NCBI GenBank assembly: GCA_017163975.1
Contig: JAFFSR010000239.1
Coordinates: forward strand, 1,054,001-1,118,000
Length of the DNA: 64,000 bases
Reading direction: 5' to 3'
Origin: Anastatus disparis
Taxonomy: Eukaryota > Arthropoda > Insecta > Hymenoptera > Eupelmidae
Part shown: positions 50,706-62,987 of the stretch, in pieces
How positions within the stretch are numbered: position 1 is the first letter of the stretch
How the letters are laid out: every line of letters begins with the position of its first letter
Notes under the pieces: generated by a model
The model's database searches: none
Seen by the model: only the letters and a program-made list of their open reading frames with translations
Told to the model about the DNA's origin: nothing
Program-made: the position numbers and the translations under genes

Positions 50706-51445
50706 AGGATTATCTAGCTATTTTTCTCTCTTTTCATCTTTCTCCCTACTTTGGAATACCTTTCGCGTGCTCTTATAGAAAGAAGCGTGCATCTTTGACA
50801 CATTGCGTCAACGTGCGTGGAACGCCCAAAGAAGTTTATACATACACATGCATCGTCAAAAAATTTTTCCTCCAAGATAATCCTTTAAAGCCAAAGAAGG
50901 CGCCAATACCACCATTCGCCAATGATAGTTTAGTTTTAGAACGCGCTAGGCACGCGCGAATTGCGCTATAAATAAGGAAAGGAGAATTCTACACTCTTAT
51001 ATAGTGGTAATATTACTTCAATATTTAGTTTTTTTTTTCTTCTTCTTTCTTTTTTTTTTGAAGAGTAAAGTGCAACGCCTTTTTCCTCGGGCGACCGAGT
51101 GAACTTTGCAAAAGCGAAATTATGATGCACTCCTGTAGCTCGCGCGCGCGGTGCGCTTATGGCAGATGCGCGTGCACGATGATGATTACGTCAGCCGGCC
51201 TTCTTTATAAGAGTAAGATTTTTCTTATCGAGTTCTTTCATTTTTTTTTTTACTTTTTCTTTAGCTTTTTTTTCATTTTTCATTATCCGGCGATGATTGA
51301 TTTTGGGTTGGGATTTTAATGATTGTGACGATAAAATTGATTGTTATTGGTCTTTTGCAATTTTTCTTTATAAATTGAAAGGGAGTGTTATGTTAATTTG
51401 TTGATACTTTGTTTTATAAATATTACAAATTCAAAAATGATAATT
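50706..51445. other. CpG-richer upstream patch of cuticle gene 1
   Basis: Contains GC-rich, CpG-rich sequence at 50930-50980 and 51060-51200 and a CRE-like TTACGTCA near 51187. The plus frame at 51122 lacks protein-like features. Possibly enhancer or promoter sequence. Confidence 0.35.
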
Positions 51446-51650
51446 GAAGTCATCAGCGGCTCAATTGATAAAGCGATAGATTTGTAATTTCGAGGTTCTG
51501 AGTTCGAATCCCGCTCTCGGCGGCCGATTGATACAAGCACCACTGTACGTTACATGTGCTGCAGTTCACAACACATACTGACGATTTCCGTCGACAATTA
51601 TTATCGCAAAATAGTATAAATATCGACGTTAAATAAAACAAAAAAAATTG
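51446..51650 (+). repeat. tRNA-derived SINE, copy 6
   Basis: GCGGCTCAATTGATAAAGCG A box (diverged), GAGTTCGAATCCCGC B box, CACCACTGTACGTTACATG body, CGACGTTAAATAAAAC tail. The minus frame across it (51453-51668) is a SINE artefact. Confidence 0.85.
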
Positions 51651-54600
51651 TAGAATGTTAAATATCAAAATTTAATTTATTTTTGTTCAAAATTATTTGG
51701 AATATGCTGTAATTTCTTATTTTTCAATTCCAATTGTAGAATATATGTTACATTTTCGTTTTTGCGTTATTTTTTTCAATTTTATAAGTAAAAAATTTGA
51801 TTTATTGCAAAGCCAGGATTGGAAAAAAATTATATAGTAGACGTTATGATGAATTACAAAATTATTCATATAATACATATTTTTAACAAAAATATTTTAA
51901 AAAATTCTTTCAATAAAATAGACAAAAAAAAGATCGCACATCATCTTTAATTTTTTTAAAAATTAATACAAATAAATCTTCAACATAGGAGGATTAGAGT
52001 AATTATTTTGTTAGAAATAGTATTATCGTTGAATTATTACGTATTCATTCTCGAATTATATTTATTAACAGTAAACTTCCCTGGTAAAAATATGAACATA
52101 AAAAATGGTGTATATAAAAATTTAAGGTTATTAGTAATAATAATGCCAAAGAAATGGCCATAAAATGTTAAAAAAAGCGTTTCCATTTCTACTGGTCATA
52201 AAATGGTAATACAAAGCGTTTCAATTTCTATCAGAGTTAGACTTTAGAATAAATTATAAAAATAGTTGATACAAAAAATTAACTTTTAATGATAAAATCA
52301 ATAAAACTGTAAATTATGTAAGTTATATCATAAAAATTTTTTTATTACACTTTTAATCTTGCTTTGAAAATAATAACAATTGTTTATTTATTTTTTCTTC
52401 TAAAACAATTAAATCTTGAAATTGAAAGTAGTATTGATTACGGTGGAAAGAAAACTTTCATTACTTCTTGAAATTAAATATGTCCAAGTCCATAACTTGA
52501 GCTTTACTATTTTATCACTACTTAAACAGCTTATTAAAGATACAAAGGAAGATTTTTAAAATTTTCAATTTATAATATTTAATAAGTAAAACCAGAAATG
52601 AAAGAATGAAATATCAATTATCAGCCAATAACCAAATCGCAATAAAATAAATCTCTTAAAAATTCAATGCAAAAAAAAGTCGAAACTTTATGTTTTCGTT
52701 GACACATACGCGAAAAATAAGCATCAAGAATCATTGACTTTAAAAATCGTTAAATGATGTACTCCTCTTCCTTGTAGTGCATGCATAATATCGTTAGCCA
52801 CACGATTACATCGACGCTTATGTACTTTCTTCTGACCGCGCTGCCGAGATTTTTTTTTTCTTTTTTTCTTTAAAGCGACGCGCTAATAAGCTTCGTGGCC
52901 CGAATGGTTTTATTAAATGTTTATTACATAATTTTACTGTATTAAAAACGACCCGAGGAGTTCATATTGCATTTGAAATTATCTTTTTTTTTACGTTTTA
53001 ACCGTTCACGTTTTAAACTGATATTTTAACATCTAAATGTCATAGGTCGAGGTATTTTTACAGTGGGATATTTGCTACGTGGATTTTTTAAAGAAATAAA
53101 AAGATGCTTACTATTTTGTTTTACTTTTATAAATTTGCGGCTTTTTGTAAATAAGACGGGAAATGTATTTTAACTATTAAGAAACTTTTCCTTTTTAAAT
53201 TAATAATTAATTTTTTCTAACAATAAATACCTTTTATTTTTACTTTTTTTCATCATAATAAGAATTTATTTGTATCACGAGCAATTAAAATTGAACTGTT
53301 TTAATTTGTTTATTTATTTCTTCAATATTGAAATTATTTTGCAATAAAAATAATTTATTCAAATTTTAATATTCTTATTAACCAAGTTCCTTTCTAATCA
53401 TCATTTGAAGGAGAATCAGTCGATTATTATGTTGACAAATATCATAAAATTCAAATTTATTGATACTTTCTTAATGATTAAATCTTACGATCCTCTTCTT
53501 TATTTTTATGGAATTATAAGTTTTATTGATGTTTTCGTAAATTGCTAAGTACAAGGAGATCGTCTGTACATTAAAATTGTTGCATTTCAAATTTCATTAA
53601 ATATTTATTATTTTATAATTTTCTCGTTAAAAATTAGAACATGATAATAAAAAAATGTACATATTTTCGTAACACACAATAAAACTAGCTGTAAACATAT
53701 TATAGTGTAAATTTGGTCTATCGTAGCAACACAGTTATTTTTTTTCCCTTTTAATGTGTTTGCTCGTGCAACATATTTTTTCCTTCTTTTTTTCAACGTT
53801 AAAGATATTACTTGAGCAACAAGAGCTTAATGGATTCTTAACTTTTACAAACAATGCGTTCTTTTTTTTTGTTGACATTTTTAAGCATATTATTTATTTG
53901 TAGATAAATAATATGCTTGAAAATGTTGTTGATAATATCAAATAAAAAAAATCTAAGGCACTCTGTGTAGCAGTCGTGCCTAAAAAAATATTAATTACAT
54001 GTTACATGTTTTTAACAATCATTAAACGTTTAAGATTTGTATATTCTAAATTTACCTCGAAGATTAATCTAATATTAGAATAATTTCGATGTATTACATG
54101 TATTTAACGACGTATTAATCGTTTAGATGATGAAATAGTGTTAGATCAATATTTTATAATTTAATTATATTATAGTTGTAAAACCTGAATAAATATATTA
54201 AAGCCGTTTGTATCAGGCATATCATTTAAGTCAATTATATTCACATTAAACTATATATAGGTGTATATATAATATCATGAAAGAAAAATTTTATTTTTAT
54301 ATTAAGATTTGATTATACCTTACATATTAATCGTAATATTACATTATAAATCCAATATACCGTACTGCACCATTACGTAATCGGATTGTATTGATTCCCC
54401 AACACTTGCACGTCCAGTCCGTTCAGTAGTTCTTTAAACAAAATTAAACCTTCTAATTGTCTTATTACGAAGTCAAAAAGTTAGATCAAATTTTTTTTTT
54501 TACAAAAGATTACAGTTTAATTGTAGAGCACAAAAAATCAAAGTAACCTTGATAGAAATAAAATACGTATTTTCTTACATTACATCTTTTCCCATAGTAG

Positions 54601-55964
54601 TCCAATTGATAAAATAATATTTTCCATAAACAATACTCTATTAATGATAATAATAAGCTTTGGATTTTCTTAAATTTAATTAACGTTAATCCATGCATTA
54701 GTTTCAGTATAAAGTGTATTTATATGTATAGATGTATTTATATATTTGGTTGTATTTTAATGATCGCACCTAATACTCGCTTGACGAAGGTATATCAAAG
54801 CTCCAGTAAATAAAGTGGTATACATGTCTCTCCGATCGGTTTTGATGCGTACATTCGGTTCAATCAACGCGTTTATACGTACATGCATACACGTAGATAT
54901 ATATAAACGCAGCATATATAACGAATAACAGTTTTGTTATTTCGTGCGTTTCGCTAAAAGCGAATTATCTTCAATACAGGCATTGCAAAGCTTTATCCGT
55001 CTACCTCTTCTCTTTCTCTCTGTTCTTCCAATGCACTGTACTCTCTGCATCCAGTAAAACCTCGGTTAATCGTATGGAAATGTACAAATTATATCCTCCC
55101 GCGCCTCTTGCGCGCACCTCTATGGATTGACGTTGATGAGAAAAGATCATTTTGAAATAGTACCATTATTATTGTATGTACGTATACATATAAACATTTT
55201 GCTTGAATTTAATCCGATTAAACAGACCGACGGCCGTGTAAAAGCAAAGTGCTCGCCTGATTATTGCGACAGTTTTGGGCATGCATTTATTTTATTGGCT
55301 ATAATGCCTGGATGTTGATTGGAACGATTCAATTATTACATGTACTACTGAGAATAAAACAATCATCTTTTATTTGCGTATTTTTAAAATTTCATTCAAT
55401 TGTTACTTTTTTTTGGGATACAATACAATTTATACAATAAACATCTTTATACATTAAAAAAAAAATTTTTTTCAATGATAATTATTGCATCTTTTTGTTG
55501 GTTTAGTCAAAATTTATAACTTTACACAAACCGCAATATTCGGATAATATACATGTACGTGTGTGAGCATATCAAAGTATCTAGTGCCTTTAGAGTTTCG
55601 GAGTAAGTGGATAAACCAAAATATATAAGGAGTAAAGACCTCGTCTTGACATACTCGACATGCATCTACTTGTAAGAATATGTGTATGCATATATTATAA
55701 AAGATTTACGTACAGAGTGCTTCTTATATGCATTATCTTGGGAATTTGACTGAGCTCTTTAAATTTATTTTTTTTTTCTCTTCAATTTTGCCCCGAGCAT
55801 TTCCACGAAGAAAAGAAAAGTATTTTTACAAATCTTTTTGGTATCGTCAATGAGGGACAATGAAAATGATAAATTTAATGTAATTTATTTGTTATATTAT
55901 TATCAAAGAAAAAAAATGGTTTTTATTAGAGAATGAAGGAGAAACAAACAGTTTGATTTTCTAC
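51651..55964. other. AT-rich region without a supported gene
   Basis: GC-richer patches at 52760-52930 and 54770-55310 do not contain convincing exons. A 51-base palindrome lies at 53875-53925. Short frames of 60-63 codons here are at chance length. Confidence 0.45.
53875..53925. repeat. Short palindrome (23-bp arms)
   Basis: 53875-53897 and 53903-53925 are inverted copies with one or two differences around a short loop near TTGTAG. Confidence 0.7.
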
Positions 55965-55970
55965 TTTATT
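55965..55970 (-). terminator. Poly(A) signal after the 56.05-kb exon
   Basis: Minus-strand AATAAA at the usual position for a short 3'UTR of the candidate terminal exon. Confidence 0.4.
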
Positions 55971-56047
55971 ATGTAAATAAAAATTCTTGTTACAATTATT
56001 ACTTAATATAATGAAATGAGAAAGCCATTAGTCCAAAATAAATTACA

Positions 56048-56088
56048 TTAAAGTTGAGCATCGTATTCTCGCGTAGTTTCCATGAATG
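56048..56088 (-). CDS. Candidate terminal exon of an unidentified gene (12 codons)
   Basis: After a good acceptor (TTTTGTTACAG| at 56089) the phase-1 reading gives FMETTREYDAQL and a stop at 56048-56050. A minus-strand AATAAA lies 78-83 bases further on (55965-55970). The patch is less AT-rich than its surroundings and has a coding-like codon mix. Earlier exons were not found between here and 64000, so they are distant or outside the window. I do not recognise the peptide. Confidence 0.4.
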
Positions 56089-59000
56089 CTGTAACAAAAT
56101 ATTTTTAATTAACACTAATTGTACCTCATTCCAATTTTATCCTCAAAGAAAAATTATACATACAAAACGTCTTGGTAAGAAAAAAATTTTATTGCGAATT
56201 TTGTAAACTTTGAATTTTTGCTTTCTTTCGTAATTAATAACTTTTCATAGAAAAGTTGAAAAATTAAAAATTTTCAACAAATTTTTTTTATTATTTACAT
56301 GATGTGCACGGTCGTAAATGCATTTTAGTAGCTTTCACTTCAAATATGAAATTTTCGAGATAATTTTCAAATCAACCATTTATTAAAACGTTTACGACTC
56401 AAAATAAAGTGTCAAAATTATCTCTTATAAAAATAAGTTAGATATAAATTTTTGAACAAAAAGTTCGATATTACATAAAACGCACATAAAAAAATATATT
56501 TTATTCAAATTTGCGCATTTTAAAATTTTATTATCCAACCGTTCATAAAGATAATAAACGATGAATTTGTAATAAAAGAATATTTTTAAAAAAATCAAAT
56601 TTAAATATTTTACACTTCAATTTTGCATATTTAAGAGCTTGTATATCACACAACAAAGTAAATTCTTACAAAATTTTCTACCATAAAGCGTAAATAAAAA
56701 TTCTAAATTAAATGTTAAGCATAAATATTTTTCGATTAATTAAATAAAACAATAATTACAAAACGAGAAATATATAAAATTTCGTTTTTTCTTTTTCTCA
56801 TCTTTTACCTCGTTTTAATTAAACCACACGATAGCCTAATTATATAATGAAAAATAAGTATCGATTATACAAATTAAACGTTATTATTGCAACAAAAATA
56901 TCAGATATCGATGCGCTTCTAGTATACCACAATGGTAATAATCACCATTTAAATGAAAATGAAAAAAAAACTAAATAATATTCATATTAAAATCCGTACG
57001 TATGCAGAGTTTAAAGTTATAAAAAATCTTTATTTAATGTACATTGTATAGGCAGGGGTAACAAGGGAAGCCCGAAGGAAGGTGGAAGAAGGCACGTAAT
57101 TAAATATTGAAAATATCTCTGAGGTCAATGAGAAATAATGATAGAGGTCGGGTACTAAAGATATTTTTCAGGGTACGTATGTACATATATCCTTTCGTAA
57201 TAACTAGCACGAGAGAAATGAGTCTTTCAATCATTAAACCAAAGTACACATGTACAATTTTTCATTCGAAAGTTTAAACTTCCAGTTCTTTTTTTATTTA
57301 TGATTGAAGTGAAGCTCCTTTAGCTTTTATTTGTATCTTTATTTTTTTTCAATTTTTTGAGATTACGTAACTTTAGTTTCGTTTATAACCGTGCAGAATC
57401 ATCTCTTATTGGAATTTTCATTAACGGTTCTAAAAGTACCAATTTTGATGTTAAGAAATATATTGAACTTTTTTTTCTCTTCTCCATATCGATACGTTAG
57501 AATAATAGATTGGCATGTGTTTGATTAGACGTAGCAGGTAATACCTGGTTATTATTTTCTTTGTACGGCTATTATCGATGCTTATTTGTTTTTCAATATA
57601 ATTTCTGGTTTCAGTTTTAAATATTTTATTATGAAAGTTTGTAGGATTCCAAATGTATTATGATGAAAATGGTTGTTTTATTTTGTACTTGAGTAATATC
57701 ATATTTTTTAAAATTCTATACTAATTTTATAAATTTTTGGAAAAAATATACATGTGCTAATTCAATATTTAATTTTTTTTTCAGAGAATTGATAAAATAA
57801 TTTTTTTATTTTCTGCTTTATTTAAAAATAAATAATTTTCAATATTTTATAAAGTCTATAATTCTAGGAAAAAGTTAATTAATTTTACTGAACGTATCTT
57901 CAAATTTCCATATTTTAATGAACTATTTATCAATAATTAACTTTTGGAAGTAATTAAAAATCGTTTAATCTTAAAAAGAAGTATTTTTAATACGTTTTTA
58001 ATCATGCTAACTATGCAAAAGATGCATCCCATTAAAAAAAAAATTCTTTTTTCTTTATCTTTTTATTAATCACCATGAATACTTAGATAAAATATAGTTT
58101 TAAAATACATAAATTTCATCAACTGATTTATAAGGACAAGTCGAGGATCATTTAATTTTTGGAATCTTGAGGATGAGAAATAAAAAATACATCAAATTTT
58201 TTTTCAGGCGGAACTCTTTATTTACATATATAAAAAAGAAAAAAATCACAAGGACAATAGGTATGTGTTGTATACATTCATACATTAAAAATCGCGCAAC
58301 GGCGCGATCGTTACAATGTAATACAAAAAGTAAAAGGAAAAAATTAAAAAAAGAGAATGAAGAAAAAAATAAGAGGATACATCGGTACAATCAAAGTACC
58401 GCTGCATTGACAAGTTTTTTTTTTGCATATATATTTATATATATTATATATTTTGCGTATTGTGCGTGTGTTATTGCAAGTAGTTTAAGAAAAGAGAAAA
58501 AAAAACATGATAAAAAAAGAAGAAAAGCGACACTTTTGCTTAAAAAAAAAACGCCAAACCGCCGAGTATCCTTCGGATTTCCCTTTCTTTTCTTACTCGA
58601 CACATCTTCTTCTTCTTTTTTCCATATTATAAATCTCACCATATACATATCATATGTGCATCTTTTTTATTAACGTATACATTTATATATTTATTTATAA
58701 TATAGCTTTTTTTTTCCTTTTATAGAGATATATAATCAAAGCGATAGTTACATGCCATTAATATACGACTCGATATTTAGCGTAGTGTATTTATTTTTTT
58801 TTCGTTGCCTTATACATCAACTTTTTTTTAATATACTTTGCTTTTTTTTTTAAATCGAGCACTTTTTTTATTTTTTAATAGTGCCTCTTTGCAATGTGTA
58901 TAATATTCATGGGTGAGAATTCGTTAATGACGTTAATTAAAAAAAAAAAAAAGAGATTATAGAAAAATGCTTCAGCTACGGGAACCCGTGTCTCGCTTCA

Positions 59001-59173
59001 TCCATCTTTTTTACTTTTTTTTTTTGTGTTGCTTTTTGTTTGCTTTTCTGCTTGTTTGTCGTGTAATGGGTATATAAGAAGAGAAAAAAAGAAAATAATA
59101 ATAGTAGTATAAAACATCAAAAAGATCCTTCGGTGCTCGTATCGGATGTCCTCTCTTTTTTTTTCCTTTTTCA
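56089..59173. other. AT-rich region, partly candidate 3'UTR of the 59.2-kb exon
   Basis: No coding exon seen. 58200-59173 contains A- and T-rich tracts and several minus-strand AATAAA signals (for example 58217-58222) and could be the 3'UTR of the exon ending at 59174. Frames up to 168 codons at 58167-58673 are Lys-rich tract artefacts. Confidence 0.35.
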
Positions 59174-59230
59174 TCATCGTCGGGTTCTCAGCTTGGCATT
59201 ACCTACGGCGACGCTAGCGATGTGGTTAAC
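59174..59230 (-). CDS. Candidate terminal exon of an unidentified gene (18 codons)
   Basis: After acceptor TTGTACTTGTAG| (59231-59232) the phase-0 reading gives VNHIASVAVGNAKLRTRR and TGA. It is a sharp GC-rich island in AT-rich DNA. A plus-strand reading after TTCTCAG at 59190 is also open for a while but less convincing. Upstream exons were not found. It could be an alternative last exon of the same gene as the one at 56.05 kb, but the intron phases differ (0 against 1). Confidence 0.38.
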   Translation of the reverse strand, partial: VNHIASVAVGNAKLRTRR

Positions 59231-62200
59231 CTACAAGTACAATTTATAGCGTTAAAAAGAAATTTTTTACTCGTATTATATATATGTAGATACTTTGTTG
59301 ACGTTTTAAAATTTAATTATATTATTATGATAAAATAAGGTTTTTTCAGTGACGTCATGAAATTTAGAATGTTAAATTAAAAATGTTTAATTGTTAGATA
59401 TACCAATTTGTATTATTTTATTTTATGAAAAATTGATATAGTTTATAAATAAAATTTCTATTCATAAAATAGTTTTGTTATTCATAAATTTTCAAACTAC
59501 TTAAAAAATTTTTTTTTCAAATTCAAACATTTGTTTGTATTATGAGTTTTTTTTATATTTAAATCTCACGAAAATCTGTATATATAGAAATAAACCGAGC
59601 CCTTTTTCCAATTGCCCACACCCTATTTATCGTGAGAAAACTTGTCTCTTGTGTTCGCATCCAATAAATAAACAACTACTTAAGTCTGTGTAATCGATCA
59701 TACCTATAAAAAAAAGCTTCTTCCCTTCCTTTGTTTTACGTTACAATTCGTTTAAAATCAATTTGTTTTAAAGTAATTAGATGTGAAACGTTACTTTTTT
59801 TCCCCTTTTGTATTTCATTCAATACCGAGATGAATCTGTGGTATTTGATTTTTTTTGTTGTGCTTTCATTGAATTGTTTTATTCCAACTTGATAAATATA
59901 GTTATTTAGATTTTAATTTTTTTTTGCATTTTAATGATTGTTTGCTTTTATAAATCGATCGAACGTTAAGATTAAGTCAGATACTGTTTTATTGAAAGTA
60001 CATTTGATGCTACCAGGAATCAAGAAATTCCAATACTGAATTTGTATTGATTTTATTTGTTCTATATTATAACGTATTATATAAAAGAGATAAAAGCAAT
60101 TCATAAATTCTCAATCTTGATAAAACGTTGCAATTTAATTTCTTAATTAGATTATAGTTACTCTAAGCTTAGCTGAATTATTAAAAGAAAGTTTAGATTT
60201 TTCAACGGATCAAATTTTATAAAATGAGAAACATTGCGTAATTGAATTATTAATAATAACATTGCTAACTCTGAAGTATTAATAAGAGAAGTTTGCAATA
60301 GATGAATTAATACTTTTATTTATCTGATTCTACATATTCATTACGGCAGGTATACGCGAGAGAAAAAAACACGATTAATCAATGGTTAATATCGCACGAT
60401 AAAAGATCTAATGAAAATGTTAATGCTTACATTAAAATTATTGGTTATTAAATTTTAATCTACAATTGTCGTTAAATAATCGTTGACATTCTTCGATCGA
60501 ATGAGAATAACGTAACGCGCATCATTTTTTTTCATCTTCACACTTTAGCATAAAAGCAAATGATAACGTAAGCCGTCTAGTTTGCAGATCTAAGAAAAGT
60601 CAACAGTGCAAAAATATTTTATAAGAAATTTAATGTCCTTTCTTTTTTAGTTTTATTTATTTCAGCTTTATTTTTTCACAATCATCAAAATAAATAAGAA
60701 AAAATTTTCACGTGTATAATTAACTGTACTTTAACGAAGTAAGTTTTAAATTTCTTGAACAAAGTTGCTTAAATAATATTTGACAAAGTGTGATGTAGAA
60801 GGTTTGCTTTAGTACGTCTGTATAGTACGGTCAGGGTCATAGATGAGATATTGATCAATTGAATAATTAAGGTACTTCAGTAAATACCTCCGTCTACGAG
60901 TAGTACTGGTTCACATAGAATATTAGATTATTGTTTTGTAGAACTTTCTTAAACATCTTAAATTTCTCCGAAAATAAAAGCAAAAAGAAAAAAGAAATAA
61001 AATTGTAATATCTATCAAAAGAGTTTCATATGGATATCATAAACGAGTCATACATAACAAAGTGAAAGTATGATCTTGAAACATTAATAAATGGCCTGTA
61101 GTATAAATAATCATAATAGAAATCAATTTGGGATTCACGTTCGTTTATTTTATTTTTTTCTCATTTCAAGCAAGTTTAACCTTTATAAAAGATCTATGAA
61201 TTATTTAGGATAAAACGTTGGGCAATTTATTCGTAAGGTGAATTAAATCTCTTCTATTACAACCATCAATTTGCCGCGATGTATAAGTAAAGAGATACTC
61301 TTGGGGTACGATAGTTAATAAAAGAAAAAGAAGAAGAGTAAAAAAATAAAGAAAAAATAAAGAACAGAATAGTAAGAATGATATAGGATTAACTCCGAAA
61401 AAGCTTATATGTCTCGAATAGCTCGTTAACAACCCTTGTGAATAATTTAACGAGACAATCAGCCGTGTAGCTTCTACAAATTCTACCGGGCTGGGCTTGA
61501 AAGTTTCTACAGGGATGGAAAAAGAAAAAAAAGACAAAGAGAAAAGGAAAGGTTTTTTAGGCTCTGTACTATCGTTTAAAGGACTTTATTAAGGATTGAG
61601 GAAACGCGCTTTAAGCATTAATTAAGAAAAAAAGGAAGAAGAAGCTAACATTCCTTTGGCCTAGATACATTTAGACGTTTAATTTAGAGAAGTTCAAGGA
61701 TTCTGTCTTAATCTTTTAATTAATGTATTAATTAAAACTCTTCTTTTTTTATTTTTGTTAAAATAATGTTTATCGAATTAAATATTTGTATTGATTTGGT
61801 TGATATTTAAAATCCTAAACTTTAAAATATTACAAGCTTTCATTAGAACTTTGAAATAATTTTAAAAAAATGAAATATTTGGATTTTAGTGTACAATGTT
61901 ATTTATAGAATAAACAACAACGGCGTATAGATTCTTTTAATAAAATATAATTAACAATTTTATATTAATTAAAGCCAAAAAAAAATTCACAAGCCAATTC
62001 TAATCCCAAACCGCATTGAATAATTCTCTAATGGCAAAAGTTCGAAGTTCAATATTTGAATAAGTTTTCACTTGATAACTCCGGCAAGCAAAGAAGTTAA
62101 CATTTGTGTTATTAATAGCACAACTTCATTATTATCGACGTCTGCATTATAAGACAAGACGTTATATATCAAAACTATATATGACGATTGGTTTACCTAA

Positions 62201-62618
62201 CAAGAATCTACATGTAGATGTATAGGCTAGAAATGCTAAAACGAGAATCGAGAGTAAACGGATTTTCGACTTAGCTTCCCTATATATCTCTGCATCTTCG
62301 TATAATCTTCCACAGTAAGATATGCAATTAGTCGAGCCAGAGAGAACAAAGTTTAATTTGTTTATCATTAGTAGCTCTTGTGTGTGAGCGTGAAATGCAT
62401 TGAATAAACCGATGGGTGTACCGATAAACTTTAAGATTATATATGCCAATAAATATTTTGATTAGTTAAATAAAGTTTAATGGTGTTAGTTAAATGATAA
62501 ATTGTTCATTTGTTTTCCAATTTTATATTTATTTAACGATTATTTATAATAAAAAAATTTTTTATCGCAGTTATCGTACATAATTATCGATATAATTAAC
62601 GAAGCACTATATCATCTT
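59231..62618. other. AT-rich region without a supported gene
   Basis: No exon, repeat family copy or structured element recognised. The 110-codon minus frame at 61205-61537 is Phe/Leu/Ser-rich and unsupported. Confidence 0.45.
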
Positions 62619-62624
62619 TTTATT
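62619..62624 (-). terminator. Poly(A) signal of cuticle gene 2
   Basis: Minus-strand AATAAA 69-74 bases after the stop codon. Confidence 0.55.
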
Positions 62625-62692
62625 TAAACATCTGAATAAAGTCATAAATTATTGAATAATTAAAGTAATTCTAATGAAATAAAAATAATAAA

Positions 62693-62987
62693 TTAACCTC
62701 GTGGAGGTGGCCTGACTGGACCGCCACTATCAATGTTATCTTCTTCAGGATGAGCTGCGTTCCATTCAAGGGCGCGTTGGATTTCTGGTGGTATTGGTGG
62801 CGCCGTTGGGATGTGAGAGCCTTGCGCTACGTAACCATTCTCGTCGGCTTGGAATTGAATGCTCACAACTTCGCCGTTCGGTGCTGTGTAGGATGTTGCT
62901 CCTTGGGATGATACTGCTGGACCTTCGGGACCTGATGCTTTTGGCGCGCCTGATTCTTGATGGCTTATACCGTTGCTCGTTTCAAAG
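62693..62987 (-). CDS. RR-1 cuticular protein 2, terminal exon (97 aa seen)
   Basis: After acceptor ACCATACAG| (62988) the exon enters in phase 2, completing a split codon, and reads FETSNGISHQESGAP. It continues through the RR-1 core (YTAPNGEVVSIQFQADENGY, then VAQGSHIPTAPPIPPEI) to PPPRG and TAA. This fits the extended Rebers-Riddiford pattern G-x8-G-x6-[YF]-x-A-x-E-x-G-Y-x7-P. The intron splits the domain at the Y-x-F-E-T strand, a common position in CPR genes; cuticle gene 1 lacks it. The signal-peptide exon is not found up to 64000 and probably lies beyond the window. Confidence 0.9.

Noticed and set aside
58167..58673. 168-codon plus-strand frame, one of the longest outside the LRR gene
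   Set aside because: Lys/Arg/Asn-rich reading of poly(A) tracts with a T-rich opposite frame; no domain, and the region is better explained as UTR-like sequence.
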